Shown here piece after piece: positions 1 to 7,813 of a DNA stretch of 22,902 bases. The position numbers and the translations under genes were made by a program. The stretch lies in NCBI GenBank assembly GCA_016210825.1, contig JACQTM010000159.1:1-22902 (forward strand). Reading direction: 5' to 3'. Positions within the stretch are counted from its first letter, which is position 1. The number at the start of each line of letters is the position of its first letter. Source of the stretch: Hyphomicrobiales bacterium. GTDB taxonomy: Bacteria; Pseudomonadota; Alphaproteobacteria; Rhizobiales; Xanthobacteraceae. The notes below the pieces were generated by a model, which was not told the DNA's origin, ran no database searches, and worked only from the letters and a program-made list of their open reading frames with translations.

Positions 1-249
1 CCGTTGGTCGACGTCCGCGCCCGGTTCATGAAGCCATTGAAGCTCGCCGACGTCGTTGAGATCGCTTCGACCATCAGCGAGTTCCGGCGATCGAGCTTCG
101 ACATCACGCACCAGTTTTTCAACCAGGACGAGCTCACGGTCGAGGCGCAGGAAACCCGGGTTTGGGTTGGTTCTAATCCCAGGGACCCTTCAAAGCTGAA
201 ATCGAAGCCGATCCCGGGCGAAGTCATCGAGCGTTGTAAGGTCACCTGA
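1..249 (+). CDS. Acyl-CoA thioesterase, hotdog fold (C-terminal part)
   Basis: The reading frame is open from the first base of the window to a TGA at 247-249, so the gene begins upstream and only about 82 C-terminal residues are seen. The sequence has the feel of the 4-hydroxybenzoyl-CoA thioesterase/YbgC hotdog family: a strand with VDVRARFMKPLKLADVVEI, then FDITHQFFNQDELTVEAQETRVWV, typical of the last strands of the fold. The active-site aspartate region of this family lies in the missing N-terminal half, so activity cannot be judged. Such enzymes hydrolyse aromatic or short acyl-CoA esters in the cytoplasm. Next to CoA-dependent aromatic degradation genes it could release stalled CoA thioesters; that role is inference. 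The MarR gene follows 26 nt downstream and may be co-transcribed. Confidence 0.75.
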   Translation, partial: PLVDVRARFMKPLKLADVVEIASTISEFRRSSFDITHQFFNQDELTVEAQETRVWVGSNPRDPSKLKSKPIPGEVIERCKVT

Positions 250-275
250 TCGTTTATCCGAATTTCAATATTACG

Positions 276-869
276 ATGACAGCATATTCGCGAATACTTC
301 CCCACCGCTTGAAACGCCCAGCAGCTAAAACGAAGGCAAATAAGCCGATGACAATCAATGCCAAGAGTGTAATGGAAAAACGTGCGCGTGGCGCGCGAGC
401 TGCCGCCATGCGCGATGCCGGCTTCGACAAGATCGATCTTGGTCACCTCGCTGGTCTTGTCGGTTATGCTGTGCGGCGTGCTCAACTTACCATTTTCCGG
501 GACTTTCTCAGGTCCTTCTCAAAGGTGAATATCCGACCGATCCAATATGGCGTGCTGACGGTTATCGAGCGAAATCCAGGCCTCAAACAATCGCAAGTTT
601 GCTCGGCGATCGGAATCAAGCGGGCGAATTTTGTTACCTTGCTCAATGAACTTGAACGCAGGGGCCTCGCCAAACGCGACCGAACCCAGAGCGATCAGCG
701 CGCAAACGCCCTCTATCTCACGAAGAAGGGTAAAACCTTCATGCGCGAACTACGCAAGATCAACAAGACGCATGAGAGCAGGATGACCGCGGACTTGCGA
801 AATGACGAGCGCATAAATCTCGTTCGGTTGCTCAACCGCATCACGCTAGCGCCAAGAACCAATCATTGA
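276..869 (+). CDS. MarR-family transcriptional regulator (BadR-like)
   Basis: This 197-residue protein carries a MarR winged helix-turn-helix in its second half: NPGLKQSQVCSAIGIKRANF is the helix-turn-helix, followed by VTLLNELERRGLAKRD and the wing around RTQSDQRANALYLTKKGK. The first 50 or so residues are basic and unlike the family, and no good ribosome-binding site precedes the ATG at 276. The in-frame ATGs at 348 or 372 are plausible alternative starts and would give the usual MarR length of about 165-175. MarR proteins often govern anaerobic aromatic-acid genes (BadR for benzoate in Rhodopseudomonas, CouR for coumarate). It is the only regulator in the window and lies 50 nt before a perfect 7-5-7 palindrome, so it is the obvious candidate to bind both operators here, with an aromatic CoA ester as possible ligand. 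The target and ligand are inference. Confidence 0.88.
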   Translation: MTAYSRILPHRLKRPAAKTKANKPMTINAKSVMEKRARGARAAAMRDAGFDKIDLGHLAGLVGYAVRRAQLTIFRDFLRSFSKVNIRPIQYGVLTVIERNPGLKQSQVCSAIGIKRANFVTLLNELERRGLAKRDRTQSDQRANALYLTKKGKTFMRELRKINKTHESRMTADLRNDERINLVRLLNRITLAPRTNH

Positions 870-918
870 ATGAGTTCCCAGGTCAGCGGTGCAATGGGCC
901 TAACCTTAGGTTGACATT

Positions 919-937
919 TTGTTATAATACATAACAA
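919..937. promoter_or_regulatory. Perfect palindromic operator with embedded extended -10
   Basis: The sequence reads TTGTTAT-AATAC-ATAACAA, a perfect 7-bp inverted repeat with a 5-nt centre, which is a typical size for a MarR site. A consensus TATAAT sits at 923-928 inside the palindrome and is preceded by TG plus one base (920-922), making an extended -10. No convincing -35 lies 16-18 nt upstream. Transcription would start near 935, some 30 nt before the ATG at 968. A bound regulator would cover the -10 and block RNA polymerase. A second, less perfect copy lies at 4879-4897 before hcrC. Confidence 0.72.
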
Positions 938-967
938 TATCAGCCAAAAGCAGGATGCTACATCTAC

Positions 968-3900
968 ATGTCTGGAAGTCTCAATCTTGGCTTCGGTGTG
1001 CGGTTCGAAGAACTCTATTTGCGCGCAGGATTGGCACGCCTCGATTGTCTATTCCTAGATTTTCTGAGAATTCAGAACCCGGGGCTACATAAGCATCTTA
1101 TAGCGGCGCGCGCGGCGGTGGATCGTACGATCGGTAAGGCTGAATCCGATCTGATCGTCCAACTTGCACCGCAGTTAGAGCATTTCATCGCCGAGCTTTT
1201 CAGGATCGAGCCCGAGCAACGCAAACTGCAGTCACGTAATGAAGCACTTACGCCGCTTTATTCCGTGAAGCGTCTGTTTGTACAAAGGCGGGCGGCCAAG
1301 AAATACAGTCATGAACAAGCTGAGACATTCGATGCTGTAGCCTTGCGACGGCAGCTTGAGCGACTTTTCGGAGGCAAGCTCACCGAATTACGTTTCGCGC
1401 AGCAGGTCGATATCTGGATGCGGGCCGAAGCTGACCACCATGACGCTCTCGATACGGCGGCGCGTTATGCTGCCTGGGCGACGCACACAACCGCAGGCCA
1501 GCGGCGCCACCGCAACGGAGTCCTGTTCAAAATCCCCTATAAGCCCGATCCGCAGCATTTAATCGAGCTGGAGGCCAAGACTATCGATGGCGTGTCGATG
1601 CTTGCGCTGCCCGCCCGGCGCCGGCGCCATCGCGATGGATTTGCGCTGACCGATCCCGGGACGAATATTGAAGGCGCGCTCGATCAAGCCAATTATTGCA
1701 TTTGGTGCCACAACCAAGGCAAGGACAGTTGCGCAAAGGGATTGCGTGAGAAGGCGGGAGAGTTCAAGAAGAACTCGTTCGGTGTTGTCCTCGCCGGATG
1801 TCCGCTCGAGGAAAAAATTTCGGAAATGAATCTCGTCATGGCTGGCGGCCATATTGTTGGTGCGCTCGCCATTGCAGTCATTGACAATCCAATGTGCGCC
1901 GCAACCGGACATCGGATCTGCAACGACTGTATGAAGTCTTGCATCTTCCAGAAACAGGACCCCGTCGATGTCCCGCAGGTTGAGACGAGAATCCTCAAGG
2001 ATGTGCTGTCACTGCCGTGGGGATTCGAAATTTATTCGCTGCTGACCCGCTGGAATCCGCTCAATCTCGATCGGCCGCTGCCAAAGGCGCAGACCGGACG
2101 TAAGGTCTTGGTCGTCGGCCTGGGGCCGGCGGGCTTCACGCTCGCGCACCACCTGATCAACGATGGGCACACGGTCGTCGCCATTGATGGGCTCAAGATT
2201 GAGCCACTATCGGCCGATCTTTCCGGTGTCGATTCCGTAGGTGTACGGGTTCCATTTCGGCCGATCCGCGACATCGGCGAGCTTCGCGAGCCGCTCGACG
2301 CCCGCGTCATGGCCGGATTTGGCGGCGTCGCCGAATACGGCATCACGGTGCGCTGGGACAAGAACTTCCTCAAACTGATCCGCCTCTTGCTGGAGCGCCG
2401 CAGCGAATTCAAGATGTTCGGTGGTGTCCGCTTTGGCGGCACACTGACCATCGATGGCGCCTTCGCCCTCGGCTTCGACCACATCGCGCTCTGCGCCGGC
2501 GCCGGACGGCCGAGCATCGTCACGATGAAGAACGGTCTTGCACCGGGCGTTCGCCAGGCATCGGATTTTCTCATGGCGCTGCAGCTCACTGGCGCCGCAA
2601 AAGCCGACAGCATCACCAATCTGCAGGTGCGTCTGCCTATCGTCGTCATCGGTGGCGGGCTAACTGCGATCGATACCGCAACCGAAGCCCTCGCCTACTA
2701 TCCCTTGCAGGTCGAAAAATTCCTATGCCGTCACGAAACCCTCGTTGCCGAACGCGGCGAAGCCGCCGTGCAATACGACCGGACAGATCACGAACGCGAA
2801 ATCGCTTCGGAATTTCTGGGGCATGCCCGCGCGATCCGCGCCGAGCGAAATGCGGCGAAACGCGAGGACCGGCCGCCGCAGATCGCGGACCTGCTGCGAA
2901 GCTGGGGTGGTGCGACAATCGTCTATCGCCGGCGCTTGATCGACTCGCCCAGCTACACGCTCAATCATGAAGAAGTGGCAAAGGCCTTTGAGGAAGGAAT
3001 CTACTTTGCCGAACGGCTGACGCCGGAAGAGGTCGTACTTGACGCATTCGGTCACGCCCATGCTCTTCGCCTCTCGCAAGCCGGTGAATCCGGGGCGAAC
3101 GGACAACGGGACGAATTCGTTCTGCCGGCACGTACAATCCTGGTCGCCGCCGGCACGCAACCCAACACGGTCCTTGCCCGCGAGGATCCCGATCACGTTT
3201 TTCTTGACGGCAAGTACTTTCAGGCATTCGACGAGACCGGCAATCCCGTCAGCCCCGAGCGCGTAACCAAGCCGTCAGTCGCATACGTCTTGATGAATAT
3301 GCGTCCCGATGGCCGTGCAATTAGTTTTTTCGGCGACCTTCATCCTTCATACGCCGGCAACGTCGTGAAGGCGATGGCCAGCGCCAAGCAGGGATACCCG
3401 CTCATCACCCGCATCCTGGCGCGCCAGCCGGCATCTAATGTCCCGCCCGATGTTCTGCTCGCACGGCTCGACGACGAGCTGCGGCCGAAGGTGCACGAGG
3501 TCGTCAGGCTCACACCGACTATTGTCGAAGTCGTGGTGCGAGCGCCGATGGCAGCGCGTGCCTTCAAGCCGGGCCAGTTCTATCGCCTGCAAAACTATGA
3601 ATCGCTGGCGCACCGGGCGAATGGCACCCGGCTTGCAATGGAGGGGCTTGCTCTTACCGGCGCGTGGGTCGACCGAGAGAAAGGATTGCTGTCCACAATC
3701 GTGCTCGAGATGGGCGGATCGTCCGATCTATGCGCGTACTTGCGGCCGGGGGAACCGGTCGTGCTCATGGGGCCGACCGGACATGCGACCGAGATACCGG
3801 CCGATCAAACCGTAATGCTGATCGGGGGCGGGCTGGGAAATGCCGTGCTGTTTTCGATCGGCCAGGCGTTGCGTGCCAAAGGCAGCCGAGTGATCTACTT

Positions 3901-4495
3901 CGCGGGCTATAAGCGCCTCGGTGATCGCTACAAGGCGGGTGAGATCGAGCGCGCCGCCGACGCAATCGTGTGGTGCTGCGACGAAGCCCCTGGATTTCAC
4001 GCCGAGCGTCCGCAGGATCGCGCATTCGTCGGTAATATCGTTGAGGGGATCGAAGCCTACGGATCGGGCACGCTTGGCCGTCAGCCGATCGCGCTTGGCG
4101 AAGTCGATCGCATCATTGCGATCGGGTCCGACGGTATGATGGCGGCCGTCGCCAGTGCGCGTCATGGCAGCCTCGCTCGCCACTTGAAGACGGGTCACAG
4201 GGCTATCGCTTCCGTCAACGCGCCGATGCAATGCATGATGAAAGAAATCTGTGCGCAGTGCCTTCAACTTCACCGCGATCCCGATACCGGAATCGAAACT
4301 GTCGTCTTCTCCTGTTTCGATCAGGATCAGGACCTTGACCGCGTCGACTTCAGCCACCTGCATGCGCGGCTCGAGCAAAACAGCACGCAGGAAAAGCTGA
4401 CGCGGCAATGGATCGACCGCTCCCTTCGCGCGCTGAACTTGCGACAGCCAACTGCATCGAACGCGCGAACATTATCGCCGTTAGCCGGAGAATAA
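968..4495 (+). CDS. Fused NfnB-NfnA-like iron-sulfur flavoprotein oxidoreductase
   Basis: The protein has 1175 residues. Residues 1 to about 240 are mostly helical, charged and unassigned. Residues 244-325 hold eight cysteines (C244, C247, C255, C278-P, C310, C318, C321, C325) spaced much like the N-terminal [4Fe-4S] domain of GltD/NfnB. A FAD-binding GLGPAG motif lies near 385 and a second dinucleotide motif, VVIGGGLTAID, near 559-569, the usual GltD-type fold. From about 833 to 1140 the chain resembles NfnA/PyrK-type ferredoxin-NADP reductase: a flavin region FKPGQFYRL, then MLIGGGLGNAVLFSIG near 950, then C1089, C1095, C1098 and C1116 for a [2Fe-2S] cluster. Nfn (NfnA plus NfnB) links NADPH, NADH and ferredoxin by electron bifurcation; here both halves are on one chain. 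The ferredoxin gene starts 3 nt downstream. The likely role is NAD(P)H-driven ferredoxin reduction for the aromatic reductase; whether it bifurcates is unknown. Confidence 0.82.
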   Translation: MSGSLNLGFGVRFEELYLRAGLARLDCLFLDFLRIQNPGLHKHLIAARAAVDRTIGKAESDLIVQLAPQLEHFIAELFRIEPEQRKLQSRNEALTPLYSVKRLFVQRRAAKKYSHEQAETFDAVALRRQLERLFGGKLTELRFAQQVDIWMRAEADHHDALDTAARYAAWATHTTAGQRRHRNGVLFKIPYKPDPQHLIELEAKTIDGVSMLALPARRRRHRDGFALTDPGTNIEGALDQANYCIWCHNQGKDSCAKGLREKAGEFKKNSFGVVLAGCPLEEKISEMNLVMAGGHIVGALAIAVIDNPMCAATGHRICNDCMKSCIFQKQDPVDVPQVETRILKDVLSLPWGFEIYSLLTRWNPLNLDRPLPKAQTGRKVLVVGLGPAGFTLAHHLINDGHTVVAIDGLKIEPLSADLSGVDSVGVRVPFRPIRDIGELREPLDARVMAGFGGVAEYGITVRWDKNFLKLIRLLLERRSEFKMFGGVRFGGTLTIDGAFALGFDHIALCAGAGRPSIVTMKNGLAPGVRQASDFLMALQLTGAAKADSITNLQVRLPIVVIGGGLTAIDTATEALAYYPLQVEKFLCRHETLVAERGEAAVQYDRTDHEREIASEFLGHARAIRAERNAAKREDRPPQIADLLRSWGGATIVYRRRLIDSPSYTLNHEEVAKAFEEGIYFAERLTPEEVVLDAFGHAHALRLSQAGESGANGQRDEFVLPARTILVAAGTQPNTVLAREDPDHVFLDGKYFQAFDETGNPVSPERVTKPSVAYVLMNMRPDGRAISFFGDLHPSYAGNVVKAMASAKQGYPLITRILARQPASNVPPDVLLARLDDELRPKVHEVVRLTPTIVEVVVRAPMAARAFKPGQFYRLQNYESLAHRANGTRLAMEGLALTGAWVDREKGLLSTIVLEMGGSSDLCAYLRPGEPVVLMGPTGHATEIPADQTVMLIGGGLGNAVLFSIGQALRAKGSRVIYFAGYKRLGDRYKAGEIERAADAIVWCCDEAPGFHAERPQDRAFVGNIVEGIEAYGSGTLGRQPIALGEVDRIIAIGSDGMMAAVASARHGSLARHLKTGHRAIASVNAPMQCMMKEICAQCLQLHRDPDTGIETVVFSCFDQDQDLDRVDFSHLHARLEQNSTQEKLTRQWIDRSLRALNLRQPTASNARTLSPLAGE

Positions 4496-4498
4496 CTC

Positions 4499-4837
4499 AT
4501 GACTTACGTCGTCAACGAGTCTTGCATCAAGTGTAAATTGATGGACTGCGTCGAGGTGTGTCCGGTCGACTGCTTCTATGAAGGCGAAAACATGCTCGTC
4601 ATTCATCCGGACGAATGCATCGATTGCGGGGTGTGCGAGCCGGAATGCCCGGTCGAAGCCATTAAACCCGATACCGAACCGGGATTGGAGAAATGGCTTT
4701 CACTCAACGCCGAATACGCGAAATCTTGGCCGAACATCACTGTAAAGAGGGATCCTCCTCCCGATTCCAAGGAGTGGGAGGGCGTCCCCGACAAGTTTAA
4801 CAAGCATTTTTCGCCAAAGCCGGGAACCGGCGATTGA
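4499..4837 (+). CDS. fdxA: 7Fe ferredoxin, FdI type ([3Fe-4S][4Fe-4S])
   Basis: This 112-residue ferredoxin matches the Azotobacter FdI/FdxA pattern nearly residue for residue at the start. C9, C17 and C50 fit the [3Fe-4S] site and C21, C40, C43 and C46 the [4Fe-4S] site; C12 and C25 are also present, as in FdI. The acidic, proline-rich tail after residue 60 with the LNAEYAKSWPNI stretch is typical of this class. Length and order are normal, with no sign of decay. The gene begins 3 nt after the flavoprotein stop, and its Shine-Dalgarno GGAG lies within the end of that gene, so the two are almost certainly one operon. It is the natural redox partner of the flavoprotein and may pass electrons to 4-hydroxybenzoyl-CoA reductase. 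In Thauera the partner of that reductase is a 2[4Fe-4S] ferredoxin, so the type here differs. Confidence 0.93.
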   Translation: MTYVVNESCIKCKLMDCVEVCPVDCFYEGENMLVIHPDECIDCGVCEPECPVEAIKPDTEPGLEKWLSLNAEYAKSWPNITVKRDPPPDSKEWEGVPDKFNKHFSPKPGTGD

Positions 4838-4861
4838 CGATTAGCTAACGATGGTTGCCGT

Positions 4862-4890
4862 TTGAACACGGGAGCAATTTGTACTATAAC
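4862..4890 (+). promoter_or_regulatory. Sigma-70-type promoter of the hcrCAB operon
   Basis: A -35 candidate TTGAAC at 4862-4867 is separated by 17 nt from a -10 candidate TATAAC at 4885-4890. Transcription would begin near 4897, leaving a leader of about 95 nt before hcrC. The -10 overlaps the operator at 4879-4897. Confidence 0.5.
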
Positions 4891-4897
4891 ATAACAA
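4879..4897. promoter_or_regulatory. Second copy of the MarR-type operator, before hcrC
   Basis: TTGTACT-ATAAC-ATAACAA has the right half-site identical to that of the 919-937 palindrome and differs from it at two positions of the left half. As in the first copy, a -10-like hexamer lies inside the site. The shared arrangement suggests that one repressor controls both the flavoprotein-ferredoxin operon and hcrCAB. The link to the MarR protein at 276 is inference. Confidence 0.6.
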
Positions 4898-4991
4898 TTG
4901 GCGACTGAATCGTTGTGCTTACACCAAGTTTATTGTGTATCCGAAGCATAGCCGCTGTCGACGTGGTTGGAGTCCAAGGAAGGGATCGCCG

Positions 4992-5474
4992 ATGGCAAAA
5001 ATTCTCGACATCACTCTCAACGGCCGCAAGCGGGCTGATGCGGTTCCGAACAATCTGTTGCTCTTGGATTATCTGCGGGAAGTCGTCGGATTGACGGGAA
5101 CGAAAACGGGATGCGACGGCGGTGAGTGCGGCGCCTGCACCGTGTTGATCGACGACAGGCCGGCATTATCGTGCCTCACGCTTGCCGCGAGCGTACAGGG
5201 CCACCGCGTGGATACGGTGGAATCCCTTGGCAGGGGTGGTCACCTATCGGCCGTGCAACGCGGCTTTCATGAAAAGCTTGGCTCGCAATGCGGCTATTGC
5301 ACGCCCGGATTCATCATGGCGTCGGTGGGCCTACTCAGGCGCAACCCGAACCCGAGCGACACGGAAATCCTCGATGCCTTGGGTAGCAACATTTGCCGGT
5401 GCACCGGTTACGTCAAAATCATTGAGGCGGTCAAGCACGCCGCGCAACTGCAAGCCGCGGGTGTCGCGCCATGA
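4992..5474 (+). CDS. hcrC: 4-hydroxybenzoyl-CoA reductase, gamma subunit ([2Fe-2S])
   Basis: This is the small subunit of a xanthine-oxidase-family molybdenum enzyme, 160 residues. The N-terminal plant-type [2Fe-2S] site is C41-x4-C46-x2-C49 and C61; the C-terminal helical-domain site is C100-x2-C103 and C135-x-C137. I chose the ATG at 4992 because AAGGAAGGG lies just upstream and the protein then begins MAKILDITLNG, as in the family; the frame stays open upstream only without homology. It passes electrons between the FAD/[4Fe-4S] beta subunit and the molybdenum site. Its stop overlaps the hcrA start by 4 nt (ATGA). The small-large-medium order equals hbaBCD of Rhodopseudomonas palustris. The family also includes many aldehyde and CO dehydrogenases; the beta subunit decides the assignment here. 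Confidence 0.92.
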   Translation: MAKILDITLNGRKRADAVPNNLLLLDYLREVVGLTGTKTGCDGGECGACTVLIDDRPALSCLTLAASVQGHRVDTVESLGRGGHLSAVQRGFHEKLGSQCGYCTPGFIMASVGLLRRNPNPSDTEILDALGSNICRCTGYVKIIEAVKHAAQLQAAGVAP

Positions 5475-7813
5475 ACGAAACCGTCCCGACGCATAACATC
5501 GGCGGCTATGTTCCGATGATCGACGGTCCTGAGAAAGTCTCGGGTCGCGCCAAATACACCGCCGACTTCATTTCACCTGGAATGCTGGCGGGCCGCATCT
5601 ATCGTAGTCCCTATTCGCACGGCGAGATTCTCGAAGTCGATGTGGCGGATGCATTTAAGCTTCCGGGCGTCGTGAGCATTGTCACCGGAGCCGATTGCGA
5701 CAAAACGTTCGGCGTTCTGCCGATCGCGCGCAGCGAGCATCCGCTGGCGCGCGATCGCGTGCGCTATCGCGGCGAGCCGGTTGCTGCTGTCGCCGCCGTC
5801 GATGACGCCACCGCGCGCAACGCCATCCGTCGCATCAGAATGAAGGTTCGCGAGCTGCCGGCTTATTACACCTCGCATGCTGCGATCGCGCCCGACGCCG
5901 TGGCCCTGCATGAAAAAAAGCCGGGCAATATCGAGCGCGATGTGTTGTTCGAGCTTGGCAACGTCGAGAGCGGTTTCGCCGACGCCGATCTCGTTCGCGA
6001 GGGCACCTATAACTGCGCCGAGGTCTGCCAAAACCAGATGGAGATGCATGCCGCGGTCGCCGAATTCGATGCCGTACGCAACCGCATGACCGTTTATGCC
6101 AGCACGCAAGTGCCCTATTACGTCCACTTAATGCTATCGCAGATCCTCGACATGGAGATGTCGAGGATCAGGGTCGTCAAGCCCCATGTCGGCGGCGGCT
6201 TCGGCTGCCGCACCGAGGCGCTCAATGTCGAATTGATCGCCGCCCTGCTCGCCCGCAAAAGCGGCGGTACCGTGCGCTTGATGGTCAACCGCGAGGAAAC
6301 TTTCATTACCCATCGCGGCCGGCCGGAAACCGATATCCGGCTCAAAATCGGCATGACGAAGTCTGGACGCATCACGGCCGTCGAATGCGAATGCTATCAG
6401 CGCGGTGGTGCGCATTCCGGTTATGGGGTGGTGACGATTCTTTATTCTGGATCGATGCTCTATGCAATTTACGATTTGCAGAATGTCAAATATCTTGGCA
6501 AGCGCGTTCTCACCAACACACCGCCATGCGGTGCATTCCGCGGCCACGGCACGGTCGATATCCGTTTCGCGTTCGAAGGTTTGCTCGACCAGATGGCCGG
6601 CGAACTTGGCATCGATCCATTCACCGTGCGGCGGGCAAACTATCTGAAAGCGCCGACCTTCACCGCGAACGATCTGATGGTGAACAGTTACGGTCTGCCG
6701 GAGTGCTTGGACTGGGTCGAGAAGGAAAGCGGCTGGAAGACGCGCAAGGGAAAGATGCCGAAAGGCAAGGGCCTCGGCATGGCCTGTTCGCATTACATTT
6801 CGGGGGCGTCGAAGCCCGTGAACTGGACCGGCGAGCCGCACGCGACGGTCAAGATCAAGCTTGATTTCGACGGCTCCATCATCGTGCTCTCGGGCGCAGC
6901 CGACATCGGCCAAGGGTCTTCTACCATTCTCGTGCAAACGGTCGCCGAAGTGCTCGGCCTCGACATGGGCCGCGTTCGTGTCATCACCGGCGATAGCGAT
7001 GTCGTGCCGAAGGACAACGGTTCCTATTCGTCGCGGGTAACGTTTATGGTGGGTAACGCCGCGATCGATGCGGCGCAAAATCTGAAAGCCCTCCTCATCA
7101 AGGCGGCGGCGCGCAAACTTGATGCGAGGCCGGAGGACATCGAATGCCTCGGCGAAGTTTATCGCGCGGGCGCGCAGGACAAAGGTGCAACATTCGAAGA
7201 AGTCGTGACCGAGGCGCTCAAGGATTCCGGCACGATCACGGTGACCGGCAACTACTCGACTATCCCAGAGTCCCATGGCGGCAAGAAATATCGGGGCGCA
7301 GCCATCGGCGGCACGATGGGTTACAGCTATTCGGCGCAGGTCGTCGAGGTCAGCGTGGACGAGGATACCGGCGTTGTCACCGTGGACAAAGTCTGGGTGG
7401 CGCACGATTGCGGCAAGGCGCTCAACCGGTTGACTGTCGAGGGCCAAGTGCAGGGCTCGGTGTGGATGGGCATGGGCCAGGCGATGAGCGAAGAAGCCGC
7501 CTACCACGACGGTCTCATGGTCACCGCCAACATGCTCGACTATCGGGTGCCCACCATCCAGGATTCGCCGCCGATTGAAACCCACATAGTCGAGAGCAAC
7601 GACCCGCACGGTCCGTTCGGCGCCAAGGAGGCGGGCGAGGGCTCGCTCGCCGCATTCCTGCCGGCGCTGACGAATGCTGTCGCCGACGCCACCGGTATCC
7701 GTTTCAACGATTTGCCGATGACGCCCGACCGTGTGTTCGAGACGATCGAAAAGCACCGCCGCACGCAATCCAGGGGCAATGGCGCCAGGGCGGACTCGAA
7801 CGGAGGCACGTGA
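5471..7813 (+). CDS. hcrA: 4-hydroxybenzoyl-CoA reductase, alpha subunit (molybdopterin)
   Basis: The 780-residue molybdenum-cofactor subunit begins with an aldehyde-oxidase a/b-hammerhead domain (IGGYVPMIDGPEKVSGRAKY, first 120 residues). The Moco-binding region follows, with PHVGGGFGCR, CGAFRGHGTVD, GAADIGQGSS and the C-terminal GPFGAKEAGEGS. E723 in that last motif sits where the family's catalytic glutamate lies. The length is close to the Thauera and Rhodopseudomonas enzymes (about 770). It removes the para-hydroxyl from 4-hydroxybenzoyl-CoA, giving benzoyl-CoA and water, with two low-potential electrons, the reverse of usual xanthine-oxidase chemistry. Translation is coupled to hcrC by ATGA, and to hcrB by TGATG. 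A long open frame on the opposite strand inside this gene is a codon-bias shadow. Substrate is inferred from the beta subunit and the neighbourhood. Confidence 0.92.
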   Translation: MNETVPTHNIGGYVPMIDGPEKVSGRAKYTADFISPGMLAGRIYRSPYSHGEILEVDVADAFKLPGVVSIVTGADCDKTFGVLPIARSEHPLARDRVRYRGEPVAAVAAVDDATARNAIRRIRMKVRELPAYYTSHAAIAPDAVALHEKKPGNIERDVLFELGNVESGFADADLVREGTYNCAEVCQNQMEMHAAVAEFDAVRNRMTVYASTQVPYYVHLMLSQILDMEMSRIRVVKPHVGGGFGCRTEALNVELIAALLARKSGGTVRLMVNREETFITHRGRPETDIRLKIGMTKSGRITAVECECYQRGGAHSGYGVVTILYSGSMLYAIYDLQNVKYLGKRVLTNTPPCGAFRGHGTVDIRFAFEGLLDQMAGELGIDPFTVRRANYLKAPTFTANDLMVNSYGLPECLDWVEKESGWKTRKGKMPKGKGLGMACSHYISGASKPVNWTGEPHATVKIKLDFDGSIIVLSGAADIGQGSSTILVQTVAEVLGLDMGRVRVITGDSDVVPKDNGSYSSRVTFMVGNAAIDAAQNLKALLIKAAARKLDARPEDIECLGEVYRAGAQDKGATFEEVVTEALKDSGTITVTGNYSTIPESHGGKKYRGAAIGGTMGYSYSAQVVEVSVDEDTGVVTVDKVWVAHDCGKALNRLTVEGQVQGSVWMGMGQAMSEEAAYHDGLMVTANMLDYRVPTIQDSPPIETHIVESNDPHGPFGAKEAGEGSLAAFLPALTNAVADATGIRFNDLPMTPDRVFETIEKHRRTQSRGNGARADSNGGT

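Noticed and set aside
911..928. TTGACA at 911-916 as the -35 partner of TATAAT at 923-928
   Set aside because: The spacing is only 6 nt. The TG-extended -10 within the palindrome explains the promoter better.
3728..4408. A 226-codon minus-strand frame inside the Nfn-like gene
   Set aside because: It lies entirely within a well-supported gene and has no recognisable domain or ribosome-binding site.
6134..7768. A 544-codon open frame on the minus strand inside hcrA
   Set aside because: It mirrors hcrA codon by codon, has biased histidine/arginine/aspartate composition and no domain; it is a shadow of a GC-rich gene.
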